In this document: in pieces, positions 10,962 through 19,056 of the stretch
Numbering within the stretch: the stretch's first letter is position 1
Layout: each line of letters starts with the position of its first letter
IMG/VR virus record: IMGVR_UViG_3300042889_001225
Coordinates: 1-24,005 of that record
Direction: 5' to 3' (one strand)
Origin: a virus
Length of the DNA: 24,005 nucleotides
Made by a program: the position numbers and the translations under genes
The notes under the pieces: model-generated
What the model was told of the DNA's origin: nothing
What the model saw: only the letters and a program-made list of their open reading frames with translations
The model's database searches: none

Positions 10962-12911
10962 TCAATCCATAATAAGAAGGCGATCAAGAACTTTTATAGA
11001 TGTAGAACCAGTTGCTGTATTTGTCGAATGGTTGACACACGCCCACTGAACTCCCGAAGTTGCAAAATTGTTCCCTGTGGTTGGTCCACCTGCCAATGTA
11101 AGGGTCGGCGTACCAGATACGCGCATAGGGGCAACAGGGTTATTGGTAAAAACAGTCCATGCTGAAACCAAGCCTGCGGATAAACCTACAATAATATGGA
11201 AAAATCCATCATAAAAAACGGGATTTTGACCTGTTGCGATTGCTGCTGATCTACCGCCAGTGCCGTCAGTCGTCACATAGGTCGTTCCGTCGTGTGCAAA
11301 TAAGCCAAAAACTATATTGGTTCCGTCCCAATAAATTTCCCACCCGAAACCTCTACCAGCAAGTGCATTAGCATTGGCAGCAGGGATACTGGCTCCAAGT
11401 GCCATCCCTATTCCACAACGGATTCTGCTGTCAGGGTTAAAAGTTGCGCTATGATTGTACCCACCATAACTAGCTATACGTATTGGGCAAACTGCTACGT
11501 TCCCACCACTGCCAAATCTATTGATTTGGCGATACCGAATGCACACGGGCCGATTATTTGCCGCGGTCCCTGTGGACAAGTTGTCTCCGTCATTCAACGA
11601 GGATGTTCCGCCATTCGCTGTATAACTTTGTGCATAGTCTGAACGCTGGATGCGTGCCATATTGAAAATGATTTCATCCACCGCATCTGACCGAGTAATT
11701 AAACTCGTCGCGGCTGGAGTTCCAGCGGCACTGCTGGTTGGGCGAGTGCTAAATTGTTGTTGTTCGCTAAAGGTTTGACCTACGTCGGTTAAGGCTACAG
11801 TGCCGCTTGCGTTTGGCAGTGTGATAGTTTTGGAGCTACCCGTAGCTGTTTGTGCAATGGATGTGTTTAGCGTGGAAGATCCTAATTTTAGCGTGTTACC
11901 AGCAAGTCGTGTTTGGGTCGTATTGGTATTGCCGATTACAGTGCTGTTGTCCTGATCTCCGATTGCCGAGCTACCAATAACAATTTGGTTAGACGATACT
12001 GCCGCCGAACCCTTTGTAAGCCTCCCAAGAAAAGTACAACCTGCCGCCTGTGTTAAAGAAAGATACCCAGTACCATAATACACACCAGCAGCGTCTCCTA
12101 TTATAGTTGAGGAATTGCTATCAGCAGTCAAAAACATACCCGCATAAGTGCCTATAAATACAGAAGACTGACAAGTAGTTAAACTGGATAAAGCAAAAGT
12201 ACCAATAGCAATATTATTTGTGTTATACCCCGTTGCTGAATTTAACGAGTCTAAGGCGTTATCTCCAATGCCAATGTTGCCCTGAACATTGTTGCTTAAA
12301 GTAACATTACTTGTAGGTGTAAATGGGTTAAATCCAATGCCAATATTTGAAGTTAGAGTACCACCACCAGAATATGGTAAAGCGTTTATCGCTATTTGTC
12401 CACCACCGACTTTTAAAACGCCAGTATTGCCAGTGCCTGTGAACACCAGACCGCTGTCTGCTCCGAGCGCACCGGCGTTGTTGATCTGCACCGAGCCGGT
12501 TGTGCCCGCTGGTGTGGCTCCGCCGCCTGCGCCTGGATCCACCGTGTAGATTGGCACTGAGACAGTCGTTTGCCTGGTGATGTCGCGCACCAATGTGAGA
12601 GTGCCTTTTGCAGCGGTGATCACGGCGGCCGTGCTGTTGTGCTGCGCTTGGATGTCCCAGTACAGCACCGGCTCGTCCTCGTTGGTCGTGTCGGTATACA
12701 GCACCGTGACGATCGCGTTGGTCGTGCTGGTGGTGATAGTACCTGTAGCGGTAGATTTCTGAAAAACCGCAGCGGTGTCAGGATCTTTGCTAGATCGCTT
12801 TGCTGTGAAAATTAACGAGTAAGATCCACCTGGTGTGAATGCCGCAGCACCGTTGGTGAGCGGTATGGTGAAACTCATTGAGTCGCCCCTGTATGCAGTG
12901 AGTTCGATCAT
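10962..12911 (-). CDS. Tail fibre with YadA-like beta-roll repeats
   Basis: A 649-residue fibre, the likely host-recognition protein. Residues 1 to about 120 are a beta-rich attachment domain (ELTAYRGDSMSFTIPL, then EPVLYWDIQAQ). After a Gly/Thr linker comes a run of head repeats of the YadA/trimeric-autotransporter type: NIGIGDNALDS, NIAIGTFALSS, SVFIGTYAG, STIIGDAAG, QIVIGSSAIG, STVIGN. These suggest a trimeric left-handed beta roll. Residues about 400 to 649 form a separate C-terminal domain, possibly the receptor-binding head. By eye the DNA is richer in A and T than its neighbours from 10962 to about 12420, which fits module exchange. A promoter-like sequence precedes it. Confidence 0.8.
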   Translation of the reverse strand: MIELTAYRGDSMSFTIPLTNGAAAFTPGGSYSLIFTAKRSSKDPDTAAVFQKSTATGTITTSTTNAIVTVLYTDTTNEDEPVLYWDIQAQHNSTAAVITAAKGTLTLVRDITRQTTVSVPIYTVDPGAGGGATPAGTTGSVQINNAGALGADSGLVFTGTGNTGVLKVGGGQIAINALPYSGGGTLTSNIGIGFNPFTPTSNVTLSNNVQGNIGIGDNALDSLNSATGYNTNNIAIGTFALSSLTTCQSSVFIGTYAGMFLTADSNSSTIIGDAAGVYYGTGYLSLTQAAGCTFLGRLTKGSAAVSSNQIVIGSSAIGDQDNSTVIGNTNTTQTRLAGNTLKLGSSTLNTSIAQTATGSSKTITLPNASGTVALTDVGQTFSEQQQFSTRPTSSAAGTPAATSLITRSDAVDEIIFNMARIQRSDYAQSYTANGGTSSLNDGDNLSTGTAANNRPVCIRYRQINRFGSGGNVAVCPIRIASYGGYNHSATFNPDSRIRCGIGMALGASIPAANANALAGRGFGWEIYWDGTNIVFGLFAHDGTTYVTTDGTGGRSAAIATGQNPVFYDGFFHIIVGLSAGLVSAWTVFTNNPVAPMRVSGTPTLTLAGGPTTGNNFATSGVQWACVNHSTNTATGSTSIKVLDRLLIMD

Positions 12912-12926
12912 TGTTTTCTGGGTAGG

Positions 12927-12954
12927 ATAGTATTTATATTTTGTAAAAAGTCAA
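12927..12954 (-). promoter_or_regulatory. Promoter candidate for the tail fibre
   Basis: On the minus strand TTGACT (12949 to 12954) and TACTAT (12927 to 12932) are 16 nt apart in a 48-nt AT-rich gap before the fibre ATG. The predicted transcript would have a leader of only about 10 nt. No other gap in this part of the operon looks like a promoter. Confidence 0.4.
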
Positions 12955-12959
12955 GCAAA

Positions 12960-13154
12960 TCAAGGTAGTGGTCGACCTATATTGTTGAGTGCCTCGCGGC
13001 GTTTGGCACATGCCTTGCATGATTGTACTTTGGTGCCGAGGACGGCGTCGATGGCCTTGGCTATAGGCTGTGCCACCCTAGCGACAAGGTCACCGAGTTT
13101 CACCTGGTGTTTAGTCGCCGGTGGTGCTTGCCATTGCTCGTCTGGATCGGTCAT
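12960..13154 (-). CDS. Small cysteine-pair phage protein
   Basis: A 64-residue protein with a helical centre (LGDLVARVAQPIAKAIDAVL) and a CKACAKRREALN segment near the C-terminus. Small proteins with this CxxC-xxRR-xALN end are frequent in the tail region of phages and are of unknown function. The start overlaps the stop of the 285-residue gene by 4 nt. The 48-nt gap downstream holds the promoter candidate of the tail fibre. Confidence 0.6.
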   Translation of the reverse strand: MTDPDEQWQAPPATKHQVKLGDLVARVAQPIAKAIDAVLGTKVQSCKACAKRREALNNIGRPLP

Positions 13155-14008
13155 GCGGTTGCTACTTGTGGGCCGGTTAATACTGGCAGTGATCCGAATC
13201 GACTGGATTGGAAATGAAAGTAGCGCATGTTGGCGACTCTGGTTTCTGATGCTACTGCTGCTGCCTCAAGCGGGATGTCGTACCAGTCACTAAACGGTGT
13301 CGCCATGCTGCCGCCCCATATCCATTCTTCAAGCGTGACTAGCAGTACGCCGCCTGCTGGTGCAGATCCAACTCGGCCACCGTCGTGCCAGTTCCACCAA
13401 GTTTTTTTTGCTGCGATAGTATCCCATGTGACCTTGTAATATGTTTTTGGCAGTGGTCCGGTGCTGTAGTTGAGCGGCACACCGACGCGAAATCTGGCGT
13501 TGATGATGTCGATGGAATAGTATGAATCACCAAAAGTATTGGTACCAACAATCCCTGAAAATTCAGAAGCATTAACACCCGTCTGTACGCATGTTGGATC
13601 GTCGAAGTCTTTGTTGGCGTTGAAGTTTGTGACTGCTTCAGCTATAAAGATCGTTGGGGTGTAGGCAGTAGTGCCATTTCTTGTAATGCTTGTCAGTGAC
13701 CCTCTTGTTGCTGGATCGCAAGTTTCCGCTGATACGGTGTATGTGGGTGCTGCAAGCTCGTAACTACAAGTGCTGCCATTAAGCAAATAATTGTAGCTGT
13801 AGTTCAGTGTGTCCGTGCAGTTTGCATAGACTACGGTAATGGTTCCATTCGTATAAAGCGCACCATTGGATGCCTCAGCATCAAGCTCGCTATTGTACTC
13901 ACCATAAGTGCTTTCGTATTCAAGTCGCGGCGCCGCACCAACTGGCATGAGACAACACCCGCATTCGGTGAGTATCACGTTCGCCTCTGGTATGGTGGTG
14001 ACGATCAT
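13151..14008 (-). CDS. Distal tail / baseplate protein (putative)
   Basis: A 285-residue beta-rich protein located between the tape measure and the fibre, where distal tail and hub proteins are encoded. It has early cysteines (LTECGCCLMPVG), several Asn/Tyr/Ser-rich strands (NYSYNYLLNGSTC), and a C-terminal half with WWNWHDGGRVG and WIWGGSMATPFSDWYDIPLE, then RVANMRYFHFQSSRFG. The start at 14008 overlaps the upstream gene by 4 nt; a longer frame inside that gene is unlikely. No family is recognised. Its role comes from position only. Confidence 0.65.
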   Translation of the reverse strand: MIVTTIPEANVILTECGCCLMPVGAAPRLEYESTYGEYNSELDAEASNGALYTNGTITVVYANCTDTLNYSYNYLLNGSTCSYELAAPTYTVSAETCDPATRGSLTSITRNGTTAYTPTIFIAEAVTNFNANKDFDDPTCVQTGVNASEFSGIVGTNTFGDSYYSIDIINARFRVGVPLNYSTGPLPKTYYKVTWDTIAAKKTWWNWHDGGRVGSAPAGGVLLVTLEEWIWGGSMATPFSDWYDIPLEAAAVASETRVANMRYFHFQSSRFGSLPVLTGPQVATA

Positions 14009-14619
14009 CCTCGGGTGTTGGTCAAGATTCCACCGCACTGCGTTGCCTCGATGACACCACATCCTACAGGCGTCAGGGTAGCAGCACCGGATGCGACGAC
14101 GAGTATACCGATCGGGATGACGATCGTGCCGGTGCCGCTCGGTGATGCTGGGTTGGTGTTGCTGGTGTAGCTCTCGGACCCGGTATAGGCGATCGTCCCC
14201 CAGGCGGGTGTGCCACTCGCGGTGACGATGCCGCTGAGGAATACCTGGTCGTCGTCGTCAGTCGCTGGGTCGATGCCGGTCAGCGTGAGTTTAACCAGCC
14301 AAGATCCGCTGGTGGCAAGGACTATGCCACGGTACGGGACGTTGAAATTCTTATCACCGCACAGGAACAGTCCGCCGGAAATTGCCCGAGTGTAGGTGCC
14401 GTCGTCGACCGTGATGATCTCACCGAACGGACACGCGGTTGATGCTCCCGCTGTCGATGTAACACCCGGCTTCTGCACGTTGATGATGGTGCCGTTCGGC
14501 GTCTCGCGCAGCACACCACCGTTCACCGAGGTCACCGTCGTGGCCCGGATGTAGTTGATGATGTCGCGCACGGTCGTCTCTACAGATCCCCCGCGCTGTG
14601 GCATGCTTGGCAGTTTCAT
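14005..14619 (-). CDS. Distal tail protein (putative)
   Basis: A 204-residue protein with a helical start (QRGGSVETTVRDIINYIRA) followed by beta-rich, Gly/Thr-rich sequence (GTIINVQKPGV, PFGEIITVDDGTYTRAISGG, and a GTIVIPIGILVV segment near the end). Its setting between two other tail genes suggests a baseplate or hub component. It is linked to its neighbours by a TGATG junction upstream and a 4-nt overlap downstream. I do not recognise the family. Confidence 0.65.
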   Translation of the reverse strand: MKLPSMPQRGGSVETTVRDIINYIRATTVTSVNGGVLRETPNGTIINVQKPGVTSTAGASTACPFGEIITVDDGTYTRAISGGLFLCGDKNFNVPYRGIVLATSGSWLVKLTLTGIDPATDDDDQVFLSGIVTASGTPAWGTIAYTGSESYTSNTNPASPSGTGTIVIPIGILVVASGAATLTPVGCGVIEATQCGGILTNTRG

Positions 14620-15350
14620 CAGAAGTACAGTGAGTTTTTATCGACCATGATTTTCTTTGCACCGAGCCATTGCTCGGTGCGGTCCCACTTGTTTTTCTTT
14701 CCGGCCTTCACGGCGCGGTCGGCGCTTTTGATCCACTCGTAGCCGGATGGCGCGTTGGGGAATCCGGATGGGGTTGATCCCTCTTTTGCACCGGCGGTGG
14801 ATGTCGACGGTGGCCCGTTGGTAAATGTTGTCGTCTTGGAAAGGATGGGCGCAAAGTCGTCGTAGGTGTCTATTCCCAGGTCGACGGCTTTTGCGTACTT
14901 CTCGGCGGCTGCGCTCAGTGCCGTCCTGTTCGCTGCGGTCTTGCTGTTTTCCCATGTCGCGATTTTCTCGCCGTCGGTGGCGGTCAGCGTGTAGGTGCCG
15001 GTGCGGAATTCTGGATGTTCGAGTAGCGGCCGCGACACCACTGTCCACTCGACCTCGTAGGAAATCTCACCCGACACGCCTGCTGTGGATCCACCACCGT
15101 CGGCTTCAAACTCCCGGGTGACTGTCACCGTAAGCTCGCCCTGTAGTGGGTTGGTGCCGCTGATCGGTTCGATCTTGGCGGTGTCGACCTTGCCAATGTA
15201 GTCGCCCCATGATGCCCCCACCGCCGGTGCTGCTGCCAACAATGTGGCGTATGGCCCGATGTACAGGAGGTCTGATTGTTTGGTACTGGCCGTGACCCCA
15301 ATCTGCGGGTAGTTCGGTTTGAGGTAGGTGATGATTGATTCTGCGGCCAT
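14619..15350 (-). CDS. Tail protein downstream of the tape measure
   Basis: A 243-residue protein with a beta-rich core (LYIGPYATLL, GELTVTVTREFEADGGG, ISYEVEWTVVSRPLLEHPEF), then a helical part (AALSAAAEKYAKAVDLGI) and a basic C-terminus (KKNKWDRTEQWLGAKKI). It directly follows the tape measure, the usual place of the distal tail protein. An N-terminal LKPNYPQIG segment is seen. The family is not recognised. It could be the distal tail protein or a tail hub subunit. Confidence 0.65.
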   Translation of the reverse strand: MAAESIITYLKPNYPQIGVTASTKQSDLLYIGPYATLLAAAPAVGASWGDYIGKVDTAKIEPISGTNPLQGELTVTVTREFEADGGGSTAGVSGEISYEVEWTVVSRPLLEHPEFRTGTYTLTATDGEKIATWENSKTAANRTALSAAAEKYAKAVDLGIDTYDDFAPILSKTTTFTNGPPSTSTAGAKEGSTPSGFPNAPSGYEWIKSADRAVKAGKKNKWDRTEQWLGAKKIMVDKNSLYF

Positions 15351-15359
15351 ATGTATATG

Positions 15360-16802
15360 TTACCAGCTAAGTGTGAAGCCGCCATTCTGCGCGGCCTTGA
15401 GTGTGTCCTTGATCGATGCCAGCAATGGCATCATGGCATCGGTCTTTTTCATCGGCGCACCGTCGAGACTGAGGCCCCGCGATTGGTATGAGTTCACCGC
15501 CCTCGATGGCGCGGTGCTTGGATCTTCACCGGTCTTGATCCGAGCGTCGACGATGGCGGCCGCTGCATTTTTGTTGGCCTCGTCTTGGATGTTGAATCCA
15601 GCCTCGGCCATCTTGTTGAGTTCCTCGCGGATGTCGCGCTGACGCTCAAGTGCTTTGACTGCTTTATCGTCTCCGCTAAGTTTTGCATTGAGTAGGTCAG
15701 ACTCTTCTTTGTATGTCGCAAGATATTCTTTTCTGGCTTTCAACCTGTCCATTTCTGGTCCAATCGATTTCGTTATCATCTCAACCGTTTTATTCAATGC
15801 CTCGTTGCCAATTGCCGGACCTCTTTCGATTGGATTTGAGTTTATTGGATCTGGTTTATTTTTGGACAATTTGCCGTCAGCTCCAATCGTAAGATTCGAT
15901 GGCAGTTCTGTGCCTTTAGAATCACCAGTTAATTCTTTAAAAGCAGCGTAAGCAGCAATAAATCCATCAAGAGGAGTTGTGACTCCTTTTAAAGAAGAGG
16001 CAAAATTAAGCAGCACATTTGTATATTCACCAATGGCTGTTCCTGTATCTGTGAGATCTAATTTGTTTAATGATTCTGCCGTTGCTTCAAGTCCAGGTAT
16101 CAGACCAACTGTGAAACCAACTGCTAGTTGAGAAACTTTTATCTGTAGCTGACCAAAAGAATCGCCAATGTTGTCAAGAGCCGCTGCGTTTTCTGCTAGT
16201 GTTTTGCCTAATCCTCCGACTTGTGTTGTCGCTTGGGAAAATGCATTTGGATCGTTCAGGACTGTAAGCGCCTTACCTCCAGCCTTGCCAAATAAATCTA
16301 TTGCTCGAGCGGTCCTGGTTGTTGGATCTTTGATGGATGTAATTGCCTTGGCGATGGCCTCAAATGCTTTCGCTGGATCCATGGCCGTGAGTGCCTCGGC
16401 GCTAAGTCCGAGCTGGGCAAACACCCCTGCTGTCTGGTCGCCGTCTTCGTTGACGCCTGCCAGTGCTTTCTGCATTTTGTTGAGCGCATCTGGTACCATC
16501 TCAGCCGCAAGGCCAGCATTCTGAAATGCTGTCTGCATGATGACCAACCCCTCACCGGCAGCACCTGTCCTGGTCATCATGTCCTGCAATGCACCGCCCT
16601 GGTCGATGGCGCTCTTGATGGCGGCACCCATGGTGACAAACGGCGATGACAGTCCGGCCGCAGCGAGTCCCTTCTTGCCGAGAGACGCGATGGTCGAGTT
16701 GAATGATGACGCATCTGCCCGTGCCTTTTTCAATCCCTTGCTGAAGTCTTTATCGCGGAGATAGAGACTGGCGTAGATGCTACCTATACTTCTGGATGCC
16801 AT
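15360..16802 (-). CDS. Tape measure protein
   Basis: A 480-residue protein that sets tail length and helps DNA passage. The N-terminus (SIYASLYLRDKDFSKGLKKA) is typical of tape measure proteins. Long helical, Ala-rich stretches follow, with two hydrophobic helices (about 45 to 60 and 225 to 245, VGFTVGLIPGL) and charged coiled-coil segments (RLKARKEYLATYKEES and ERQRDIREELNKM). At about 0.15 nm per residue, a known rule, the tail would be near 70 nm. The start follows the chaperone stop directly (TAA then ATG). By eye the middle third (about 15660 to 16200) is richer in A and T than the ends. Confidence 0.9.
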   Translation of the reverse strand: MASRSIGSIYASLYLRDKDFSKGLKKARADASSFNSTIASLGKKGLAAAGLSSPFVTMGAAIKSAIDQGGALQDMMTRTGAAGEGLVIMQTAFQNAGLAAEMVPDALNKMQKALAGVNEDGDQTAGVFAQLGLSAEALTAMDPAKAFEAIAKAITSIKDPTTRTARAIDLFGKAGGKALTVLNDPNAFSQATTQVGGLGKTLAENAAALDNIGDSFGQLQIKVSQLAVGFTVGLIPGLEATAESLNKLDLTDTGTAIGEYTNVLLNFASSLKGVTTPLDGFIAAYAAFKELTGDSKGTELPSNLTIGADGKLSKNKPDPINSNPIERGPAIGNEALNKTVEMITKSIGPEMDRLKARKEYLATYKEESDLLNAKLSGDDKAVKALERQRDIREELNKMAEAGFNIQDEANKNAAAAIVDARIKTGEDPSTAPSRAVNSYQSRGLSLDGAPMKKTDAMMPLLASIKDTLKAAQNGGFTLSW

Positions 16803-17114
16803 TTACTTGGTGATCTTTTGTTTGAGTAATGCGAGCTTCACTTCGTTTTCCATTGCAGTGATACTGCACCTTTTTTCTGGCTTGGCATATTCTGGTAGGA
16901 AATCTCGGAGTTCGAGATTGCGGCCGTTTCGTAGTTTCATCCCTTGAGACTGTGCAATGGTGAGTTGCACACTGGCGACTCGGTATTCGTCGCGCTTTTG
17001 TTTTTCGGTCCAGACTTTTATATAGGCATTGCCACAGTCTGGGTGCATGTTTTCCCACTCGGCCTCGGTCAGTCCGAGTTCGATTCTTGCGAAGGCGATT
17101 TCTTCAAGGTGCTT
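16803..17114 (-). CDS. Tail assembly chaperone, frameshifted T-part (G-T fusion)
   Basis: The second tail-chaperone domain. The frame is open from the A9 slippery run down to the stop at 16803 and has no good start of its own until a Met about 22 codons in. A -1 slip on the A-run after residue 99 of the G protein would add 103 residues and give a 202-residue fusion. The T part contains EEIAFARIELGLTEAEWENM, AYIKVWTEKQKRDEY, VQLTIAQSQGMKLRNG and a final LRDFLPEYA, which resembles the DFMP-type end of lambda G-T and related proteins. The tape measure starts right after. Confidence 0.75.
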   Translation of the reverse strand, partial: KHLEEIAFARIELGLTEAEWENMHPDCGNAYIKVWTEKQKRDEYRVASVQLTIAQSQGMKLRNGRNLELRDFLPEYAKPEKRCSITAMENEVKLALLKQKITK

Positions 17115-17410
17115 TTTTTTTCAGCCGTGGTCGACATCGCTTTGAATATCTCACCCACCGCCGCGAACAACGATTCATCCTCTTTGTCGGTCATGCTGGT
17201 GTACATGTCCTCGTGAGTTTTAAATTTCACGAAGTCGTCGTAGGGTAGCAATGCCCAGGCGATCTTGACCATAGCGGACGATAGTCGCTCGCCCTTGGTG
17301 TCTCGGTTCCAATCGAATCCGATGTCGGCCAAGCGCAGGCGCATGAGTCGCGCCGACGCATTGGTCCATTGGATGTCGAATGGCTCACCCGCTATGGTCA
17401 TGGAGGCCAT
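17069..17410 (-). CDS. Tail assembly chaperone G
   Basis: A 113-residue chaperone that helps assemble the tail tube around the tape measure. The sequence (AGEPFDIQWTNASARLMRLRL, DIGFDWNRDT, KIAWALLPYDDFVKF) and the place between the major tail protein and the tape measure are typical. The last 14 codons run past an A9 slippery run at 17113 to 17121, so some ribosomes should shift -1 and make the G-T fusion. It starts 2 nt after the major tail protein stop. Confidence 0.8.
   Translation of the reverse strand: MASMTIAGEPFDIQWTNASARLMRLRLADIGFDWNRDTKGERLSSAMVKIAWALLPYDDFVKFKTHEDMYTSMTDKEDESLFAAVGEIFKAMSTTAEKKSTLKKSPSQESNSD
17113..17121 (-). promoter_or_regulatory. A9 slippery site for -1 frameshift
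   Basis: Nine consecutive A on the minus strand, read GAA AAA AAA AGC in frame 0, offer an A-AAA-AAA heptamer for -1 slippage. The -1 frame then continues AAG CAC CTT GAA into the T part. A small hairpin (CTCGG and CCGAG) lies about 35 nt downstream, a possible but not obvious stimulator. Confidence 0.75.
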
Positions 17411-17412
17411 GA

Positions 17413-17796
17413 TTAAACGGAGTAGGTTTTAACACCGTCAATTTTGCATGAGATCGAGAAATCAACTGTGCCTTCAAATGAAATCGATTCATTCATGGCA
17501 CCGATCACTGCGTTGAATCCGATGGTCGCGGTGCTTGGCAAAGTGATGAGGAATGCTTTGCTTGTCCCGGTGTTGGCTCGGAGGTAGTCCTGACCTACCG
17601 AGAGGTTGTCAAACTTGCCTGTTAGTTCAAGTGTGCCGTTGTCAATGAGTCCGGCCACGAATTCCTTCGCGGTGGAGTCGTTGGTGGTGATGTCGATGAA
17701 TGGCACCTCGGCTCCGGAGAGCGTGATGTCATTGATGCCTGTGATAGCCGTGGCGTTGACCGAGACTATGGTGCCGAATGCTTTGCTTTTAGCCAT
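17413..17796 (-). CDS. Major tail (tube) protein
   Basis: A 127-residue beta-rich protein that forms the tail tube. It follows the tail terminator and precedes the tail chaperones, the invariant place of the tube protein. Segments such as ATAITGINDITLSGAEVPFI, DIGTLELTGKFDN-like strands and FEGTVDFSISCKIDG fit the phage tail-tube fold. It is shorter than lambda V. It is preceded by a 44-nt leader with a stem-loop shared exactly with the capsid gene, as expected for a product needed in many copies. Confidence 0.85.
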   Translation of the reverse strand: MAKSKAFGTIVSVNATAITGINDITLSGAEVPFIDITTNDSTAKEFVAGLIDNGTLELTGKFDNLSVGQDYLRANTGTSKAFLITLPSTATIGFNAVIGAMNESISFEGTVDFSISCKIDGVKTYSV

Positions 17797-17805
17797 GTTT
17801 TTGAT

Positions 17806-17823
17806 GTCTGCTTCACAGCAGTC
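17806..17823 (-). promoter_or_regulatory. Shared 18-nt hairpin, copy before the major tail protein
   Basis: GACTGCTGTGAAGCAGAC on the minus strand folds into CTGCT-GTGA-AGCAG, a 5-bp stem capped by a GNRA tetraloop. It ends 9 nt before the ATG at 17796. The identical 18-mer sits 9 nt before the capsid ATG. No Shine-Dalgarno sequence is present in either leader. Confidence 0.7.
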
Positions 17824-17840
17824 AGTTTTTTATTGTTAGT

Positions 17841-18227
17841 TTAGTTGGTGAGTGAATGACCTCGGTATTCCACAAGTTCGCCATATAGCTTCGTGTCGGT
17901 TTCGTAGGTCGAGTTGGACGATGAGAATGATAGTGAGGTGCTGCTTGAGCCGGGGAGTGTGAAGCCCTCGATGTCGGTCTTGAGTGCCGCCGTGATTGCG
18001 ATGACCGACACCTTGGTCTTCGCCCATATAGAAAACTGGATGAGCGGAAAGGATAGTGACCTGTTGCCGTCGTTGGTATTCTCCGACAAGGTGCTGACCG
18101 TCTGCGCGACGATGTATGGTGCCACTGCGTCACCGTCGGCGATGTCCCAGAAGAACCGATTGCCGATGAGCGGCGAGAGGGTGGCACCTGCTACCACTGC
18201 ATCATAGATGTCTGATTGGTAGCTCAT
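17841..18227 (-). CDS. Tail terminator / tail completion protein (DUF3168-like)
   Basis: A 128-residue protein that probably caps the tail tube and joins it to the head. Typical elements are IYDAVVAGATLSPLIG, a PYIVAQTVS strand, an IQFSIWAKTKVSVIAI strand-helix segment and the EYRGHSL end. Size, position after the gp10-like protein and the INFSIWA-like core fit DUF3168-type tail completion proteins. It is joined to its upstream neighbour by TAATG. Downstream lies one of the two hairpin leaders. Confidence 0.8.
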   Translation of the reverse strand: MSYQSDIYDAVVAGATLSPLIGNRFFWDIADGDAVAPYIVAQTVSTLSENTNDGNRSLSFPLIQFSIWAKTKVSVIAITAALKTDIEGFTLPGSSSTSLSFSSSNSTYETDTKLYGELVEYRGHSLTN

Positions 18228-18727
18228 TATGATTTCGCCAGAATGCGGGTGAGGTAGAGGTCGAGCTGTGCCGCCATGGCACCAGCCACCTTTTCTTGCG
18301 TCGCATCGATCGCCGGGCGTATGTATGGTTGTGCCGGTGTCTTGCTGGTGCCGTACTCAACTAGGTGAGAGTATCTTTGCGGATTCGCTTCCATGCTATA
18401 TTTTCTATCAGGATCATCACCACGTCCCTTCTTCATTGTTTCAGGCCATGTTCTAGTCACCGTCATTTTGAAATTTTTTAGCGGTCCGACACGAGCTGTC
18501 TTGCTGCCAGTTTTTCCTGTGATGGTCACTGCGATGGATTTACTAAGTGCGCCTGAGTCTTTACTTCTGGCCGCGAAAATCTTGGCAGATTTGCGAATAA
18601 GTCCCGCACCAGCGCGAAGCACTGATAGCTCGGCACCTTTGCGTAGCTTCTTGGGTAGTGCGTCAATCTCCCGCAAGAGGTCGTTGAACTTCTTCTTCTC
18701 GATGGCGAGTGATTGTAGGGTAGCCAT
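18227..18727 (-). CDS. HK97 gp10-like head-tail joining protein
   Basis: A 166-residue protein of the HK97 gp10 family, which acts at the neck or tail of siphoviruses. The N-terminal helix (EKKKFNDLLREIDALPKKLRK) and the central RAGAGLIRKSAKIFA are typical, and the C-terminal HLVEYGTSKTPAQPYIRPAI is the hallmark of the family. Both junctions are TAATG, so its translation is coupled to head closure upstream and tail terminator downstream. Confidence 0.88.
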   Translation of the reverse strand: MATLQSLAIEKKKFNDLLREIDALPKKLRKGAELSVLRAGAGLIRKSAKIFAARSKDSGALSKSIAVTITGKTGSKTARVGPLKNFKMTVTRTWPETMKKGRGDDPDRKYSMEANPQRYSHLVEYGTSKTPAQPYIRPAIDATQEKVAGAMAAQLDLYLTRILAKS

Positions 18728-19056
18728 TAGGAGAGCGATTGATAGGTCACGGTGTCGAGGAGGAGAGACGCCTGGCGTCCTTCCTCGGTGATGCCGGTGA
18801 TGTTAAAAAATTTGCTGCGGTATAGCAGTCTGTAGCCGGTGCTGGTGATCGTCCTGTAGCGGATGCGAAATTGCTGGACCTCTGTGGCGCGGTCGGCGTC
18901 GGCGATGTCTACCTCGTTTGGCTTGGCTTTCGCGGTGACCAACTCGGCCCACACCGTGGCGTGGTCAGACCATGTCTCGACTCTCGATCCGGTGGCGTCC
19001 TTGGAAAAGACGCGCACTTGGATGACGACGCGGCGGTCGAGCTTGCCCGGGTTCAT
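18727..19056 (-). CDS. Head closure / head-tail adaptor protein
   Basis: A 109-residue protein of the phage head-tail adaptor type. It starts MNPGKLDRRVVIQVR, then has the usual beta segments (TVWAELVTAKA, QQFRIRYRT, YRLLYRSKFFNITGI) and ends at an EGRQASLLLDT strand. The ATG at 19056 gives a 4-nt overlap with the connector gene; an earlier GTG start is three codons upstream. It connects the portal ring and the tail in HK97-like phages. Confidence 0.85.
   Translation of the reverse strand: MNPGKLDRRVVIQVRVFSKDATGSRVETWSDHATVWAELVTAKAKPNEVDIADADRATEVQQFRIRYRTITSTGYRLLYRSKFFNITGITEEGRQASLLLDTVTYQSLS

Noticed and set aside
10512-11165. Plus-strand frame of 217 codons opposite the Pro-Glu protein and fibre end
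   Set aside because: It is antisense to two well-supported minus-strand genes and is rich in Trp, Cys and Arg without any domain pattern.
16780-17058. Third frame of 92 codons in the tail chaperone region
   Set aside because: The -1 frame with the DFLPEYA end is the family-typical one; this frame is Arg and Thr rich and unlike any chaperone.
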